Source of the DNA: Enterococcus phoeniculicola ATCC BAA-412
GTDB taxonomy: Bacteria > Bacillota > Bacilli > Lactobacillales > Enterococcaceae
Direction: 5' to 3'
Length of the DNA stretch: 64,000 bases
NCBI RefSeq assembly: GCF_000407505.1
Contig: NZ_ASWE01000002.1
Location: 682,001 to 746,000, forward strand
This document shows positions 45,273 to 54,836 of this stretch, piece by piece. Below the pieces are notes generated by a model. It made no database searches and was not told the DNA's origin. It worked only from the letters and a program-made list of their open reading frames with translations. The position numbers and the translations under genes are program-made. Numbering within the stretch: the stretch's first letter is position 1; each line of letters opens with the position of its first letter.

Positions 45273-45278
45273 TGTCAA
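45273..45278 (-). promoter_or_regulatory. -35 box of the ABC operon promoter
   Basis: TTGACA on the minus strand, with AT-rich -10 candidates (AATAAT or ATAATA) 17-18 nt downstream. The direct repeats at 45300-45332 lie just upstream. Confidence 0.5.
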
Positions 45279-45299
45279 CGAGGTTTTCGTTACATAACA

Positions 45300-45332
45300 G
45301 AGGGTCATTTATTTATTCATTTTGAGGGTCAT
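45300..45332 (-). promoter_or_regulatory. Two direct repeats upstream of the ABC operon promoter
   Basis: GAGGGTCAT occurs at 45300-45308 and 45324-45332; on the minus strand ATGACCCTC twice, 24 nt apart, ending 21 nt upstream of the -35 box. The layout is that of a response-regulator or other activator site. No regulator gene is adjacent. Confidence 0.5.
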
Positions 45333-45754
45333 CTAGTAAAAAAATACTTCTTTTTATCGAATAATTATTCCCGTTCATTCTTTCAAAATAGGAAGAATTG
45401 CCTCGTGTTTCTATTTTGAAGAATGTATTATTTAATGATAGAAAGTTTTCAATAAAAACAACCTATTTTACCTAGTTTAGCGACTGTTAAAGTGTCTGTT
45501 TGTCTTTTTTTCGGTAAAAAGAAAATAACCCACCCATAATCTAATTAGGTGGGAAAACAGCTTATTAGTTTTCTATATACACTTCTCTTTCGTCAGAATA
45601 AATCATTTGCCTTCAAGACCGGCAAATCTGTCTTACTTCTTTTCTATCAAAAATTGACGCTTACAAACAGGAGAGAGAAACGAATTAGAGTGACTCCCTT
45701 CATCTGTTGAGAGTAGCAAGTAGTTTAAGGGTAGTGTTTACTCCTGAAAAAATC
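45333..45754. other. Gene-free region between the ABC operon and the dehydrogenase
   Basis: Includes a hairpin CCCACC (45529-45534) with GGTGGG (45548-45553), followed on the minus strand by T-rich sequence, possibly a second terminator, and a small TTTGCC/GGCAAA hairpin near 45609-45628. No reading frame with a ribosome site was found. Confidence 0.4.
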
Positions 45755-45808
45755 CTAAAAAAAAGAAAGTAGGGTGGAATACAAAGGACTCCCCCTACTT
45801 TCTTTTTC
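45755..45808. terminator. Terminator after the dehydrogenase gene
   Basis: AGAAAGTAGGG (45764-45774) pairs with CCCTACTTTCT (45793-45803); A-run on the left and T-run on the right, so it can work both ways. Confidence 0.75.
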
Positions 45809-45873
45809 TCTCAATAACTAATTGTTTTAATAAGCAAATCTGGTTTCTTCTATTTTTGTTCTGAAATCAATCA

Positions 45874-46962
45874 TTAACGTCCCTGCATATACTCTTCTAA
45901 ATCCACCATCGCCTTTTTCACAATCTCTGCCGTAATCGTTTCTTTCATGAAATGAATCGTCTCATAATCTTCGACCGCTCGTTTAGCCACCCGATTATAT
46001 GACTCTTCAGTCAGTTCCATCTCCATGGCTTTCAGACTGATTGGTAAGCCAAGTTCATGATAAAAGGGCAATAGTGAATCAATTTCGTTCCACTTCTCTT
46101 CAATAACAAGTTGGACAAACACCCCATAAGCTACTTTATTTCCATGCAGGTGTGCATGACTTTCAGGCAATAAGGTCAAAGCATCATGAATCGAATGAGC
46201 ACCCGCAGTTCGACCATAGTCATCACCAAATCCTCCAACCATTCCTCCCACTAAAATGTTTGTTTCCACCACATTCAAAAAGGCTTGATTAAGGGTTAAT
46301 GTATCCATTGCTTTCAACGCTTCTTTGCTATCTGTTAAGAGAACATCATGACATTTTTTGGCAGCAAATTCTGCTACTTGAATTTCGATAGGCTGTATCT
46401 TCATCTGGGAGATAATGGCATCTGCTTCATACCATTTTGCTAGCGTATCCCCAATTCCTGCAATCATCAATTCTTTAGGCGAATGTAAAATTACCTCCGG
46501 ATCAATTAGAACAAGCGCATTACTTACTGGGAACACGTCATAGCGAGCCATTGACCCATCTGGATGATAGATTACACTAAGAGGCGTGTAAGCTGCGCAG
46601 GTAGCAGCTAAAGTAGGTAAAATTAACACGGGAAGTCCATTGGCGTATGCCGCTGCTTTGCCTAAATCGGCTACTTTTCCGCCACCCACAGCAACAATTG
46701 CATCCAGCTCTTGTTCTTTAATAATGGTCGTTAGTTCTTGTGTGCGCTCATCTGTACATTCGCCACCGTAATAAACAAAATGTGTCTGTACAGTATGTAG
46801 TTCAGGAAAATAGGGTTTTGCTGCTTCCCATGAGTTTTTTCCATGAAGAATCATGACCTTTTTCAAGTTTCTTCTATTTAAATGATTTTCCAATTCGTTC
46901 CATGCATGTTCCTTACATTCATATTCCTGAGGCGCTCCTCTTACAATTAATGACAATGACAT
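45874..46962 (-). CDS. Iron-containing alcohol dehydrogenase (GldA/HcxA-like)
   Basis: 362 aa. NAD-binding VAVGGGKVADLGK and LPTLAATCAAYTPLSV; metal ligands in IAGIGDTLAKWYEAD (Asp), GAHSIHDAL (His) and HLHGNKVAYG (His). Length and motifs fit glycerol-dehydrogenase-like enzymes including E. coli YbdH/HcxA, a hydroxycarboxylate dehydrogenase. The choice between glycerol, hydroxy acid or other substrate cannot be made here. Divergent from the amino acid transporter. Confidence 0.85.
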   Translation of the reverse strand: MSLSLIVRGAPQEYECKEHAWNELENHLNRRNLKKVMILHGKNSWEAAKPYFPELHTVQTHFVYYGGECTDERTQELTTIIKEQELDAIVAVGGGKVADLGKAAAYANGLPVLILPTLAATCAAYTPLSVIYHPDGSMARYDVFPVSNALVLIDPEVILHSPKELMIAGIGDTLAKWYEADAIISQMKIQPIEIQVAEFAAKKCHDVLLTDSKEALKAMDTLTLNQAFLNVVETNILVGGMVGGFGDDYGRTAGAHSIHDALTLLPESHAHLHGNKVAYGVFVQLVIEEKWNEIDSLLPFYHELGLPISLKAMEMELTEESYNRVAKRAVEDYETIHFMKETITAEIVKKAMVDLEEYMQGR

Positions 46963-46990
46963 TTTCTTCTCTCCTCTATCGTTTTCTTAC

Positions 46991-47088
46991 TGTATAAAAA
47001 TTTTCTGATTTGTTTATGAAAATCTCTTTTCCTTCTACTTAATCTATGATATGATAACTCACATCTGAAAACAATAAATTTTTATACA
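46991..47088. promoter_or_regulatory. 13-bp inverted repeats in a divergent promoter region
   Basis: TGTATAAAAATTT (46991-47003) and its exact reverse complement AAATTTTTATACA (47076-47088). Each half resembles an ArgR-type box (TGTATAAW...). They flank the promoters of the dehydrogenase and the amino acid transporter, which fits a shared arginine- or nitrogen-linked regulator. Inference only. Confidence 0.4.
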
Positions 47089-47145
47089 TTTATTCAAAAA
47101 AATGGAATATTTATTAAAAAAAGTCAAATAAAGGAGAAATATAAA

Positions 47146-48657
47146 ATGAAAAAAATATCGAAACTATTTGCACTCATTCTTACATTGATTATTGCGCTGA
47201 GTACACTCATTCCGACGGTTTCAGCATTTGCAGAAGAGAAAGATGCTATCTATGAGGATGTACTAAAACGCGGAGAATTGGTTGTTGGGCTTTCTGCTGA
47301 TTATGCACCCTATGAATTTCACGCAGAGGTAGATGGAAAAGATACCATTGTCGGGTTTGATATCTCTATTGCGCAAAAAATTGCAGATGATTTAGGCGTA
47401 AAATTAAAAATAGAAGAATTAGGATTTGATGCATTATTAGGTGCATTAAAAACAGGGAAAATTGATTTAATTATCTCAGGAATGGCCCCTACACCAGAGC
47501 GTGTTAAAGAAGTAAACTTTTCTGATTCTTATCTAGTTGTTCAACAGCGAGTGATTGTTCGAAAAGAAGACAAAGAAAAATTTCAGTCGGTAAATGACTT
47601 TAAAGGGATAAAAGTAGCTGTTCAAAAGCAAACAACCCAAGAAGAACTTGCAAATAATGAGTTAGTGGGTTCTATCCCTACCTCTCTTCAAAAGATTCCT
47701 GACGTGATGATGAATTTAACCAATAAAAAAGTAGATGCTGCTATTTTAGAAGGTCCCGTAGCAGATGCCTATGTAGAAAGAGATAAAAACCTCGTCTTTG
47801 CCGATGTGACGTTTGAACAAGGGGCAAAAGAAACGGCGGTTGCAATTTCTAAAGATGCGCCCATTTTGACTGAAAAAGTCAACGCTTCTATCAAGACCGT
47901 AAATGAGAACAACTTGTTAGAGGGTTATAAAAAAGAAGCAGGCAAACTAATGTTTACCGACGATCAGGGATTCTTAAAAAAATATGGGAAATTTTATATT
48001 AGTGGTGCCGGCTATACAATCTTCTTGGCTTTCATCGGCGTATTATTTGGGGCAATTCTTGGCGGCCTGCTTGCTTTAATGAAGCTTGCAAAATCAAAAA
48101 TTTTACGTGCAATTGCCATTATTTACATTGAATATGTTCGTGGGACACCTCTGCTTGTTCAAATCTTTATTGTATATTTTGGGACGCCGATTCTATTTCA
48201 AGGAATTTCCGTTCTTACTCAAGCAGTTGGATTAGGCGCAATTGCATTTGATCTTTCAAAAGTGGCAGCAGGTTGTATCGCCTTGGCCTTGAATAGTGGT
48301 GCATATGTTGCTGAAATTATCCGTGCAGGAATTAATGCGGTCAATAAAGGACAGCTTGAAGCAGCTCGTTCATTGGGCATGAATCAAGGACAATCCATGC
48401 GGTTTATCATTTTACCTCAAGCAATTAAAAATATCTTACCTGCTTTAGGAAATGAATTTGTGACAGTAATCAAAGAATCATCAGTTGTTTCTGTAATTGG
48501 TGTGTCGGAGTTAATTTTCCAAGCTGGAAATATTCAAGGAGCAAGCTTTAAGCCCTTCCTACCTTACTTGATCGTTTCACTGATTTATTTTGTTCTAACA
48601 TTTACAATCTCTCGTCTATTAGGTGTTGCTGAAAGGAGAATGAGTACAAGTGATTAA
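47146..48657 (+). CDS. Polar amino acid ABC transporter, fused substrate-binding protein and permease
   Basis: 503 aa. Signal peptide (1-29), one periplasmic-binding-like domain (about 35-270; [27 protein letters not shown]), then a HisM/GlnP-type permease with five helices (about 285-500) and the EAA loop [22 protein letters not shown]. This fused GlnP layout occurs in lactic acid bacteria for glutamine, glutamate, arginine or similar. AAAGGAGAAATATAAA precedes the ATG. Substrate not decided. Confidence 0.92.
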   Translation: MKKISKLFALILTLIIALSTLIPTVSAFAEEKDAIYEDVLKRGELVVGLSADYAPYEFHAEVDGKDTIVGFDISIAQKIADDLGVKLKIEELGFDALLGALKTGKIDLIISGMAPTPERVKEVNFSDSYLVVQQRVIVRKEDKEKFQSVNDFKGIKVAVQKQTTQEELANNELVGSIPTSLQKIPDVMMNLTNKKVDAAILEGPVADAYVERDKNLVFADVTFEQGAKETAVAISKDAPILTEKVNASIKTVNENNLLEGYKKEAGKLMFTDDQGFLKKYGKFYISGAGYTIFLAFIGVLFGAILGGLLALMKLAKSKILRAIAIIYIEYVRGTPLLVQIFIVYFGTPILFQGISVLTQAVGLGAIAFDLSKVAAGCIALALNSGAYVAEIIRAGINAVNKGQLEAARSLGMNQGQSMRFIILPQAIKNILPALGNEFVTVIKESSVVSVIGVSELIFQAGNIQGASFKPFLPYLIVSLIYFVLTFTISRLLGVAERRMSTSD

Positions 48658-49372
48658 TATTAAAAATTTGCATAAAACATTTGGTAAAAATGAAGTATTA
48701 AAAGGAATTGATTTAGAGGTAAAAACTGGAGAAGTAGTTGTTATCATCGGTCCTTCTGGAAGTGGGAAAAGTACCTTTTTACGCTGCTTAAATCTGCTTG
48801 AACAACCCAATGAAGGAATCATTGAGTTTGAAGGGAAAAACCTTTTATCAAAAGAAGTAAATATTGACCAGCTTCGTCAAAAAATGGGAATGGTGTTTCA
48901 AAACTTTAACCTCTTCCCTCATAAATCTGTTCTAGAAAACTTAACCATCAGTCCGATTAAGGTAAAAAAAGAAGCACCTGAAAAAGCAAAGGAAAAGGCT
49001 TTTGAGCTGCTGGAGCAAGTTGGACTAAAGGAAAAAGCAGAAAGTTACCCTGCGAAGCTTTCTGGTGGGCAACAACAACGGGTTGCCATTGCTCGTGCAT
49101 TGGCAATGGATCCTGATGTAATGTTATTTGATGAGCCAACCTCGGCTCTTGACCCTGAGATGGTTGGTGAAGTATTATCGGTAATGAAAGCTCTTGCTGA
49201 AAAAGGAATGACGATGGTTGTGGTAACTCATGAAATGGGTTTTGCTCGTGAAGTAGCAGACCGAGTCATCTTCATGGATGCGGGGATTATTCAAGAAGAA
49301 GGAACACCAGAAGAAATTTTTGGACACCCGACTAATCCTCGAACGCAGGACTTTTTAAGAAAAGTTTTATAG
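48650..49372 (+). CDS. Polar amino acid ABC transporter ATPase (GlnQ-type)
   Basis: 240 aa. Walker [14 protein letters not shown], signature [15 protein letters not shown], Walker [16 protein letters not shown]-loop [12 protein letters not shown]. Start is GTG 48650, which overlaps the permease end by 8 nt; AAGGAG lies 11 nt upstream. Partner of the fused permease. Confidence 0.95.
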   Translation: MINIKNLHKTFGKNEVLKGIDLEVKTGEVVVIIGPSGSGKSTFLRCLNLLEQPNEGIIEFEGKNLLSKEVNIDQLRQKMGMVFQNFNLFPHKSVLENLTISPIKVKKEAPEKAKEKAFELLEQVGLKEKAESYPAKLSGGQQQRVAIARALAMDPDVMLFDEPTSALDPEMVGEVLSVMKALAEKGMTMVVVTHEMGFAREVADRVIFMDAGIIQEEGTPEEIFGHPTNPRTQDFLRKVL

Positions 49373-49381
49373 GAGGTTATT

Positions 49382-50533
49382 ATGGACAAATTTTCAATTG
49401 CAAAACGTCACCAACAGCCCGTTGAAAACATTCTGATGGATATTGCAACCAGAGCAAAAGAGTTACCTAATCTACTTGATTTATCTATTGGAGATCCAGA
49501 TTTAATTACAGATGATACGATTATTCAGCAGGCCTTTGAGGATGCTAAAAATGGCTATACGCATTATACTGCATCAGATGGAAGTCAAACATTTATTGAT
49601 ACGGTTGTCGATTTCTATAAGAAAAAATATAATTTAAGCTTCCAAGCGAATCAAGTCCGAGCAACAGTTGGTGCTTTACACGGTATGTATCTTGCCCTAC
49701 AAGTTATCTTAGATCCAGGAGATGAAGTGATTATTCATGAGCCGTATTTCTCTCCTTATAAAGATCAAGTAATTTTTGCAGGTGGAACACCAGTCTTTAT
49801 CCCAACGTATGAAAAAGATGAATTTCAAATTAACTTAGACGTTTTAAAAGCAGCAATCACAGATAAAACAAAGGCAATTATTATTAATTCGCCAAATAAT
49901 CCAACAGGGGCAGTTTTCTCACCAGAAACATTCAAAGCAATTGCTGAATTAGCAATAGAGCATCATTTCTATATTTTATCAGATGAAGTGTATGAAGCAT
50001 TTAGCTTTTATGACGAGTTTGTTCCCATGGCAACATTTGCTCCCGACAACACGATTACATTCAGCAGTTTCTCAAAAGCCTTTGCGATGACTGGTTGGAG
50101 AATTGGCTATATGATTGGTCCTAGCTACATAAATGAAGTAGCAAAACTGATTAATGAAAGCTTAACCTACTCTGCACCAACCATCTCTCAACAAGCCGGG
50201 ATTTATGGGTTGACTCATTATGATTCACTTGTTCCCCCTGTGGTCGAGGTCTTTAAGGAACGCCTTGAATATGTTGGGAAACGAGTTGAAGCAATTGAGT
50301 TTCTTTCCTTACATCCTATTAAAGGAAGTATGTATGCTTTTATCAATATTGAAAAAACAGGTCTAGATTCTGTTTCGTTCGTAGAAAAAGTCTTAGAAGA
50401 AACCAATGTACTTATGATACCTGGAAAAGCCTTTGGTGAAACAACAGGCGATACGTATGTTCGACTGGCAGCAACTCAAGAAATAACTGTTTTAAAAGAA
50501 GCTTTTGATCGAATAGAAAAATTGAATTTTTAG
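49382..50533 (+). CDS. PLP-dependent aminotransferase, class I/II
   Basis: 383 aa fold-type I aminotransferase. PLP lysine in FSSFSKAFAMTGWRIGY, plus NSPNNPTGAVFS (Asn binding PLP), SDEVYEAFSF (Asp) and the substrate-carboxylate Arg in YVRLAATQE. It resembles PatA and aromatic or aspartate aminotransferases of Bacilli. Ninth nucleotide after the ATPase stop starts the gene with AGGAGG, so it is in the transporter operon and may act on the imported amino acid. Donor and acceptor unknown. Confidence 0.9.
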   Translation: MDKFSIAKRHQQPVENILMDIATRAKELPNLLDLSIGDPDLITDDTIIQQAFEDAKNGYTHYTASDGSQTFIDTVVDFYKKKYNLSFQANQVRATVGALHGMYLALQVILDPGDEVIIHEPYFSPYKDQVIFAGGTPVFIPTYEKDEFQINLDVLKAAITDKTKAIIINSPNNPTGAVFSPETFKAIAELAIEHHFYILSDEVYEAFSFYDEFVPMATFAPDNTITFSSFSKAFAMTGWRIGYMIGPSYINEVAKLINESLTYSAPTISQQAGIYGLTHYDSLVPPVVEVFKERLEYVGKRVEAIEFLSLHPIKGSMYAFINIEKTGLDSVSFVEKVLEETNVLMIPGKAFGETTGDTYVRLAATQEITVLKEAFDRIEKLNF

Positions 50534-50534
50534 A

Positions 50535-50575
50535 AAAAAGCTCATTTTCATTTTTAAAATGAAAATGAGCTTTTT
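50535..50575. terminator. Bidirectional terminator, aminotransferase and WxL gene
   Basis: AAAAAGCTCATTTTCATT pairs with AATGAAAATGAGCTTTTT; nearly perfect stem with T-runs on both strands. Confidence 0.9.
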
Positions 50576-50587
50576 GTGTTTATACAT

Positions 50588-52222
50588 CTACCTAGAAGGT
50601 AAGTCTGTTAAGGTATATTCCAAGACTCCAGAATAGTTTTCAGGATAAACTTTGTCAACAGATGTTTTTAGGTACATTCCTACATCCTCGCTTTTAAATG
50701 ATAAATCATAGGTAAAGAATTTTTGACCTTTCACACTCTCAGTAATTGAACCTGTTGGAGTTGAGTTAGAACTTGATAGAACTGCTAATCTTGATTGAAT
50801 AGGTACATCATAGGTATCGAATTTTAAAACTAAAGGTGTAAAAAGGGTATGTGAAGGATCTAAGGTACTGACAAGTTTAGAGTCTTTTAATTCAACCATA
50901 ACGGACCAGTTTCCACCGACTCCTCCATTCCTGGAATCTAAAATAGAGAGTCCCCAATCTTTGACCCGAGAACTAAGTAGATAACCGTCTGGTTCTGTAT
51001 CATCCAAACTTTTTGTCTCAAATTCTAATGGTTTCACAGAAATAAATTTAAGCATTGGTGCAGGCTTATCTGCAACGATGGTTGAAACAATCCCTGTCAC
51101 AGCGTTATCATAAGGATCTAATTCTGCTACTTCTACCTTCTGAAATGGTAATAAGTCTTTCCCTAAATCTACTGACCATCGTTTGTCTGACTGAATGACG
51201 GTCGATCCCTGTTCATCTATAGAGGTACCATTGCTGTTATAAATTTTATAGGACACCTCATCCCCTGGAAATGTCCCCATTCCATTTATCGTTTTGCTAG
51301 AGGTTAAAGCGGTTGGAAATAAAGGTCCTTTAATAGTTGGCGAGGTGGGTAGTGCTTCGTGTATCACTTCTACCGTAGAAGACTTTATTTCTAAATTATA
51401 AGGATCATAGCTTTCAATCGTTAAGATTTCTTTTTCTTTTAGTGGAAGACCTGTTTTTATAGGGATTTTTTTGAATTCTCCATTAGCATCGAAGGTTCCT
51501 TTTGCAAGCTCAATATCTTGTCCATTTCTTGAAACAGTAATTGTAAAGTTAAATAGCGGCTCCCCGGTACCACTTAGTGTTTTGGAAAGATTCGTTGGAA
51601 CTTCCATATCAGGTGTTTTGGAAACAAAAAAAGGAATATTCATTAATCGAGCATATCCATAGGCTTTTGTCTGCCACATCAAAGTAACCGAGCTTCCAGA
51701 TACTTTAGAAAAATCTTGATTACTCATTGTAAAATCGACATATTTTACTTTAGAAGGAGATTTTGTTCCTCCTCCTTCTTCAATATAAAACTGTGAACTT
51801 TTCTGATCAAAATAACTTCCTGCAGCATCCCTAACGCTTCCAACTGCTCCTTTAATGTATATATCGGTTGTCTGTTTAGTAATTCTTCCTTTATAAGTAT
51901 TATTTGCTGTAATAATCTCTGGAACATCTGCGCCATTTCCATTTTTGTCCTCCCAAAATGGCTTCCAAAAATCATAAACATCTGAACCATAAGTTAATCC
52001 TGAGATAGGTTCCATTGCTGCTTTATCAAGCGAGTTTGTAACCATCAGATTAGTATCATCAATAGAAGTACTATCTAAATAATTGTTTACCGATATTGAC
52101 TCTCTAGTTTCGTCTGCATTAGTGAAAGAGGTAATGGTCAGTAGTAAGAATAAGATAAAAAACAAGCTAACAACAAATAGTAGTTTATTTTTATAAAGTT
52201 TGAATGTAGTTAACTTTTCCAT
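50588..52222 (-). CDS. Large WxL-domain surface protein (CscC-like)
   Basis: 544 aa. N-terminal membrane/signal segment (about 14-37), Ig-like modules (two PTSPTIKGP.../DPYDNAVTG repeats, about 250-370), and a C-terminal WxL domain: KDWGLSILDSR holds the first motif and EYTLTDLPSR ends the protein, with Y in place of the usual W of the second motif. WxL proteins bind peptidoglycan non-covalently. ATG 52222 overlaps the LPXTG gene by 13 nt, with AGGTGG ahead; a GTG at 52231 is also open. Confidence 0.85.
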   Translation of the reverse strand: MEKLTTFKLYKNKLLFVVSLFFILFLLLTITSFTNADETRESISVNNYLDSTSIDDTNLMVTNSLDKAAMEPISGLTYGSDVYDFWKPFWEDKNGNGADVPEIITANNTYKGRITKQTTDIYIKGAVGSVRDAAGSYFDQKSSQFYIEEGGGTKSPSKVKYVDFTMSNQDFSKVSGSSVTLMWQTKAYGYARLMNIPFFVSKTPDMEVPTNLSKTLSGTGEPLFNFTITVSRNGQDIELAKGTFDANGEFKKIPIKTGLPLKEKEILTIESYDPYNLEIKSSTVEVIHEALPTSPTIKGPLFPTALTSSKTINGMGTFPGDEVSYKIYNSNGTSIDEQGSTVIQSDKRWSVDLGKDLLPFQKVEVAELDPYDNAVTGIVSTIVADKPAPMLKFISVKPLEFETKSLDDTEPDGYLLSSRVKDWGLSILDSRNGGVGGNWSVMVELKDSKLVSTLDPSHTLFTPLVLKFDTYDVPIQSRLAVLSSSNSTPTGSITESVKGQKFFTYDLSFKSEDVGMYLKTSVDKVYPENYSGVLEYTLTDLPSR

Positions 52223-52548
52223 TTTCTCCACCTACCTCTGTTTTTTCGATAATAATAGTATCCTATAAGTAAAATTATTAATAGCCCAATTTCAATGAGT
52301 ATAAATTCTTTACTACTTCCTGTTTTAGGTAGCCTTTTTTGTTTTTGATTAACAATAATCGTATTTTCATCAGGAATTTCTTTGTTAGACTCATTTGTTA
52401 AGTTATTTTGAGAATCAGTAATATGGGTGTTTGGCGTAAAAGAGAGACTAATATCAGACTGTAATCCTGAAGCTTTTGCTGATTCCCCAACAAAGAAAAA
52501 TAAAGTGAGACACGTTATTAATAATAAATATCGAGCAATTATTTTCAT
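52210..52548 (-). CDS. Small LPXTG-anchored protein (CscD-like)
   Basis: 112 aa. Signal peptide (1-27), short polar middle, sorting signal LPKTG (about residue 73) followed by a hydrophobic stretch and the tail YYYYRKNRGRWRK. Sortase A would link it to the cell wall. Small LPXTG proteins are a constant part of csc loci. Second to last gene of the operon. Confidence 0.88.
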   Translation of the reverse strand: MKIIARYLLLITCLTLFFFVGESAKASGLQSDISLSFTPNTHITDSQNNLTNESNKEIPDENTIIVNQKQKRLPKTGSSKEFILIEIGLLIILLIGYYYYRKNRGRWRKWKS

Positions 52549-52567
52549 AGATATCAGCTCCTGTCTT

Positions 52568-53638
52568 TTACCGACGTCTCTTTACACGTTTATAAATTAA
52601 AACAATTAACAATACAATAAGAATTGTTAGAATGACACCGGCAATCCCAAATATTAGTGCAATATTTATCATTTTTTTACCAGATGTATCATCTAATGAT
52701 TCTATATTATATTTTTTTGCCTTCTTTGCACTGATTGAAAAATCCTGATCTAATACCCAAGAATAACTTTCGCTCTTTGCCTTAATCCTCAGATGATAAT
52801 CGCCTGATTCTAACTTTTGTTTATCATATAGAATGGGAAAATCAAAGTTTGAATTAGGTGCCATTTGAAGATTTTCCAACTTGGCTTGTTTTACAATCCC
52901 GTCTTCATCTTCTCTCGTAATAATCCCTTCAATAGAAAGATTTGGAACAATCACTGCCTTGTAATTTTGGATTTTTGCAAAAACACCTTTATGGTAATTT
53001 AACATTCCAGCTTCAACATCAAGGAGTTTTAAATCAGGAACTACTTCATGGTCTTCTGTTAGCTTGATTCCAATAGCATAAGAGTATTGACTTGTGATTG
53101 TCATCCCTTTCTTTTTATGTGTTTCTTTTGGCAAGTTGTCAACACGCGAAAAATACCAACTACCTAACAGTACTCCCTGAAAATATTCTTTTGGCATAGT
53201 AAGAGTAGCGGAAATTTCTTTTTTTCCTCCAGCTGGTACAGTAATCCTCTTTTCTCCATCTAATTTTAGTAAATCTTTTAAGCGATATTTCAGTGATGCA
53301 TCGAATTTGTTTATATCTTTTCCATACTCGATTTGTCCTGTGGCACTTGTATAGGCTGTGTGTATCGCTGTCTCAACAACTATGTCTTGATCTGTTGAAT
53401 TGAATACCGTCGCTTTAATCTGTTGTGTTTGTTTAGGCTCCATTTTTAAATCAAAAAATGTATTTTCTTCGTGAATTTGATTCTCGGGAATGGTGGCAGC
53501 CACACTGTAGCCTACCATTCCCTCTTCTTGTTCTGACTCACCAAAAGCTAGTACTGAGCTTCCAAACAATAGAATAAGCAATCCGGTTAGAAGCAAAATT
53601 TTTTTATTTTGTCTCACTGGGTACTTGCAACTATCCAT
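52568..53638 (-). CDS. DUF916/DUF3324 WxL-interacting protein (CscA-like)
   Basis: 356 aa. Signal peptide with helix (12-32, ending AFG), WxL-interacting DUF916 domain (VAATIPENQ, about 45-160), DUF3324 domain (about 165-300) and a C-terminal membrane helix (about 322-346) with basic tail KRVKRRR. It bridges WxL proteins to the membrane. AAAAGGA precedes ATG 53638. Confidence 0.9.
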   Translation of the reverse strand: MDSCKYPVRQNKKILLLTGLLILLFGSSVLAFGESEQEEGMVGYSVAATIPENQIHEENTFFDLKMEPKQTQQIKATVFNSTDQDIVVETAIHTAYTSATGQIEYGKDINKFDASLKYRLKDLLKLDGEKRITVPAGGKKEISATLTMPKEYFQGVLLGSWYFSRVDNLPKETHKKKGMTITSQYSYAIGIKLTEDHEVVPDLKLLDVEAGMLNYHKGVFAKIQNYKAVIVPNLSIEGIITREDEDGIVKQAKLENLQMAPNSNFDFPILYDKQKLESGDYHLRIKAKSESYSWVLDQDFSISAKKAKKYNIESLDDTSGKKMINIALIFGIAGVILTILIVLLIVLIYKRVKRRR

Positions 53639-53657
53639 ATATATTATCCTTTTCTTA

Positions 53658-54353
53658 TTAACGAGTTGGTGAATCGTTTAATGTCCAAACAAGTTTAGTG
53701 GTATACGCTTCTGCCAAAGCAGTCCCACCTTTTACATGTAATTTTATATCTGCCGGGTTGAAGTTAGCGACTGTAATCCCTGCCCCATCTCCGCCTGGTG
53801 CTGTCACTGCTACACCGCCAACAAATGCATCCTTAACTGCTGATGCTGATGCTGGATTAGCTCCGGCAACATTTGTTGAAACAGTTGAAGCACCGATTTC
53901 GAGTTCTGCACCTTTTAATTCATCACCATTACTAACCGTTTTTAATGGGTCAGCTTTGACACTTAGCTTCCAGCCAAGCGCTCCTCCACGAGCATCAGAA
54001 ATCTGAACAGACTCAAAACCATTCCATACATTACTATTCCCATCAGCCGAAGTAAATGTAGCATCCATCGCTGGTACTTCATGTGAGCCAAAATCAAGCA
54101 GATTTGTAGCATAAATGACTGCTAAAGGACCTTGATTCCCAGTACCAGGGTTTCCAGGATCTACCTCGGGTTTTGTAGGATCTGTAGGATCCACCGGAGG
54201 TACTACAGATGTCCCCGGAGTGAATGTCGCATTGACATCAGTTTCTACAGAGCCTACATCAGTTGCCTGTACAGTAGCGCTAAATGCAGTTGATAACAGT
54301 ACACTACTCATCAGTAAAAATCCTACTCTGTTTTTTTTCATTGCTTGCTTCAT
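53658..54353 (-). CDS. WxL-domain surface protein (CscB-like)
   Basis: 231 aa. Signal peptide (about 1-30), a proline-rich segment VPPVDPTDPTKPEVDPG, then the WxL domain with both motifs: GALGWKLSVKAD and LVWTLNDSPTR at the C-terminus. First gene of the csc operon; GGAGG lies 9 nt before ATG 54353. Confidence 0.93.
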   Translation of the reverse strand: MKQAMKKNRVGFLLMSSVLLSTAFSATVQATDVGSVETDVNATFTPGTSVVPPVDPTDPTKPEVDPGNPGTGNQGPLAVIYATNLLDFGSHEVPAMDATFTSADGNSNVWNGFESVQISDARGGALGWKLSVKADPLKTVSNGDELKGAELEIGASTVSTNVAGANPASASAVKDAFVGGVAVTAPGGDGAGITVANFNPADIKLHVKGGTALAEAYTTKLVWTLNDSPTR

Positions 54354-54836
54354 CTTAATTCCTCCAAAGTTTAAAAAAATTTTTCTATAATTTATTAAAA
54401 CAATCAGATGATTGTCTCAAAAATAGAACAAAAGAAAATAACTAATTACGAATAATAAGTGCAATAAAGAAAGTCAGCCTTAAAATTAAAGAAAGAGTCC
54501 CTTTCTCATGTACTCATTTTGTGAGGTCATTGAACAAAGAACACTGACGCATGCCTTATATTAGCAAGAAACAATACTAGATTATAGATTTTTCTTATTT
54601 TTTTTATGAGGAAATATCAATTCATTACCTAAGAATATTTATATAATTTTAATATATATATCTGTAGTTTTTAATGTAAAAACGAAAAAATCTGTGATGC
54701 TAGAATAAAGTATCTGTTTTTTTTTGTTATTTTCGATAAAAATGGAGACTTGATTACTCAAAAGAAATGATTCTAGTCTGCTAGTTTTCCTAAAATAAAC
54801 ATGCTATTTTTAATTTCTAATTTAGGGGATGATAAA
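54354..54836. other. Divergent promoter region of the csc operon and regulator
   Basis: About 480 AT-rich nt. It holds a palindrome CAATCAGATGATTG (54401-54414) 48 nt before the csc operon start, a possible operator. Promoter boxes are not clear: TTGAGA with TAATAA at 17 nt on the minus strand is weak. No gene found. Confidence 0.4.

Noticed and set aside
45601-45640. Small hairpin with TTTGCC and GGCAAA as a small RNA gene
   Set aside because: No promoter or terminator of its own could be placed and the stem is only six base pairs.
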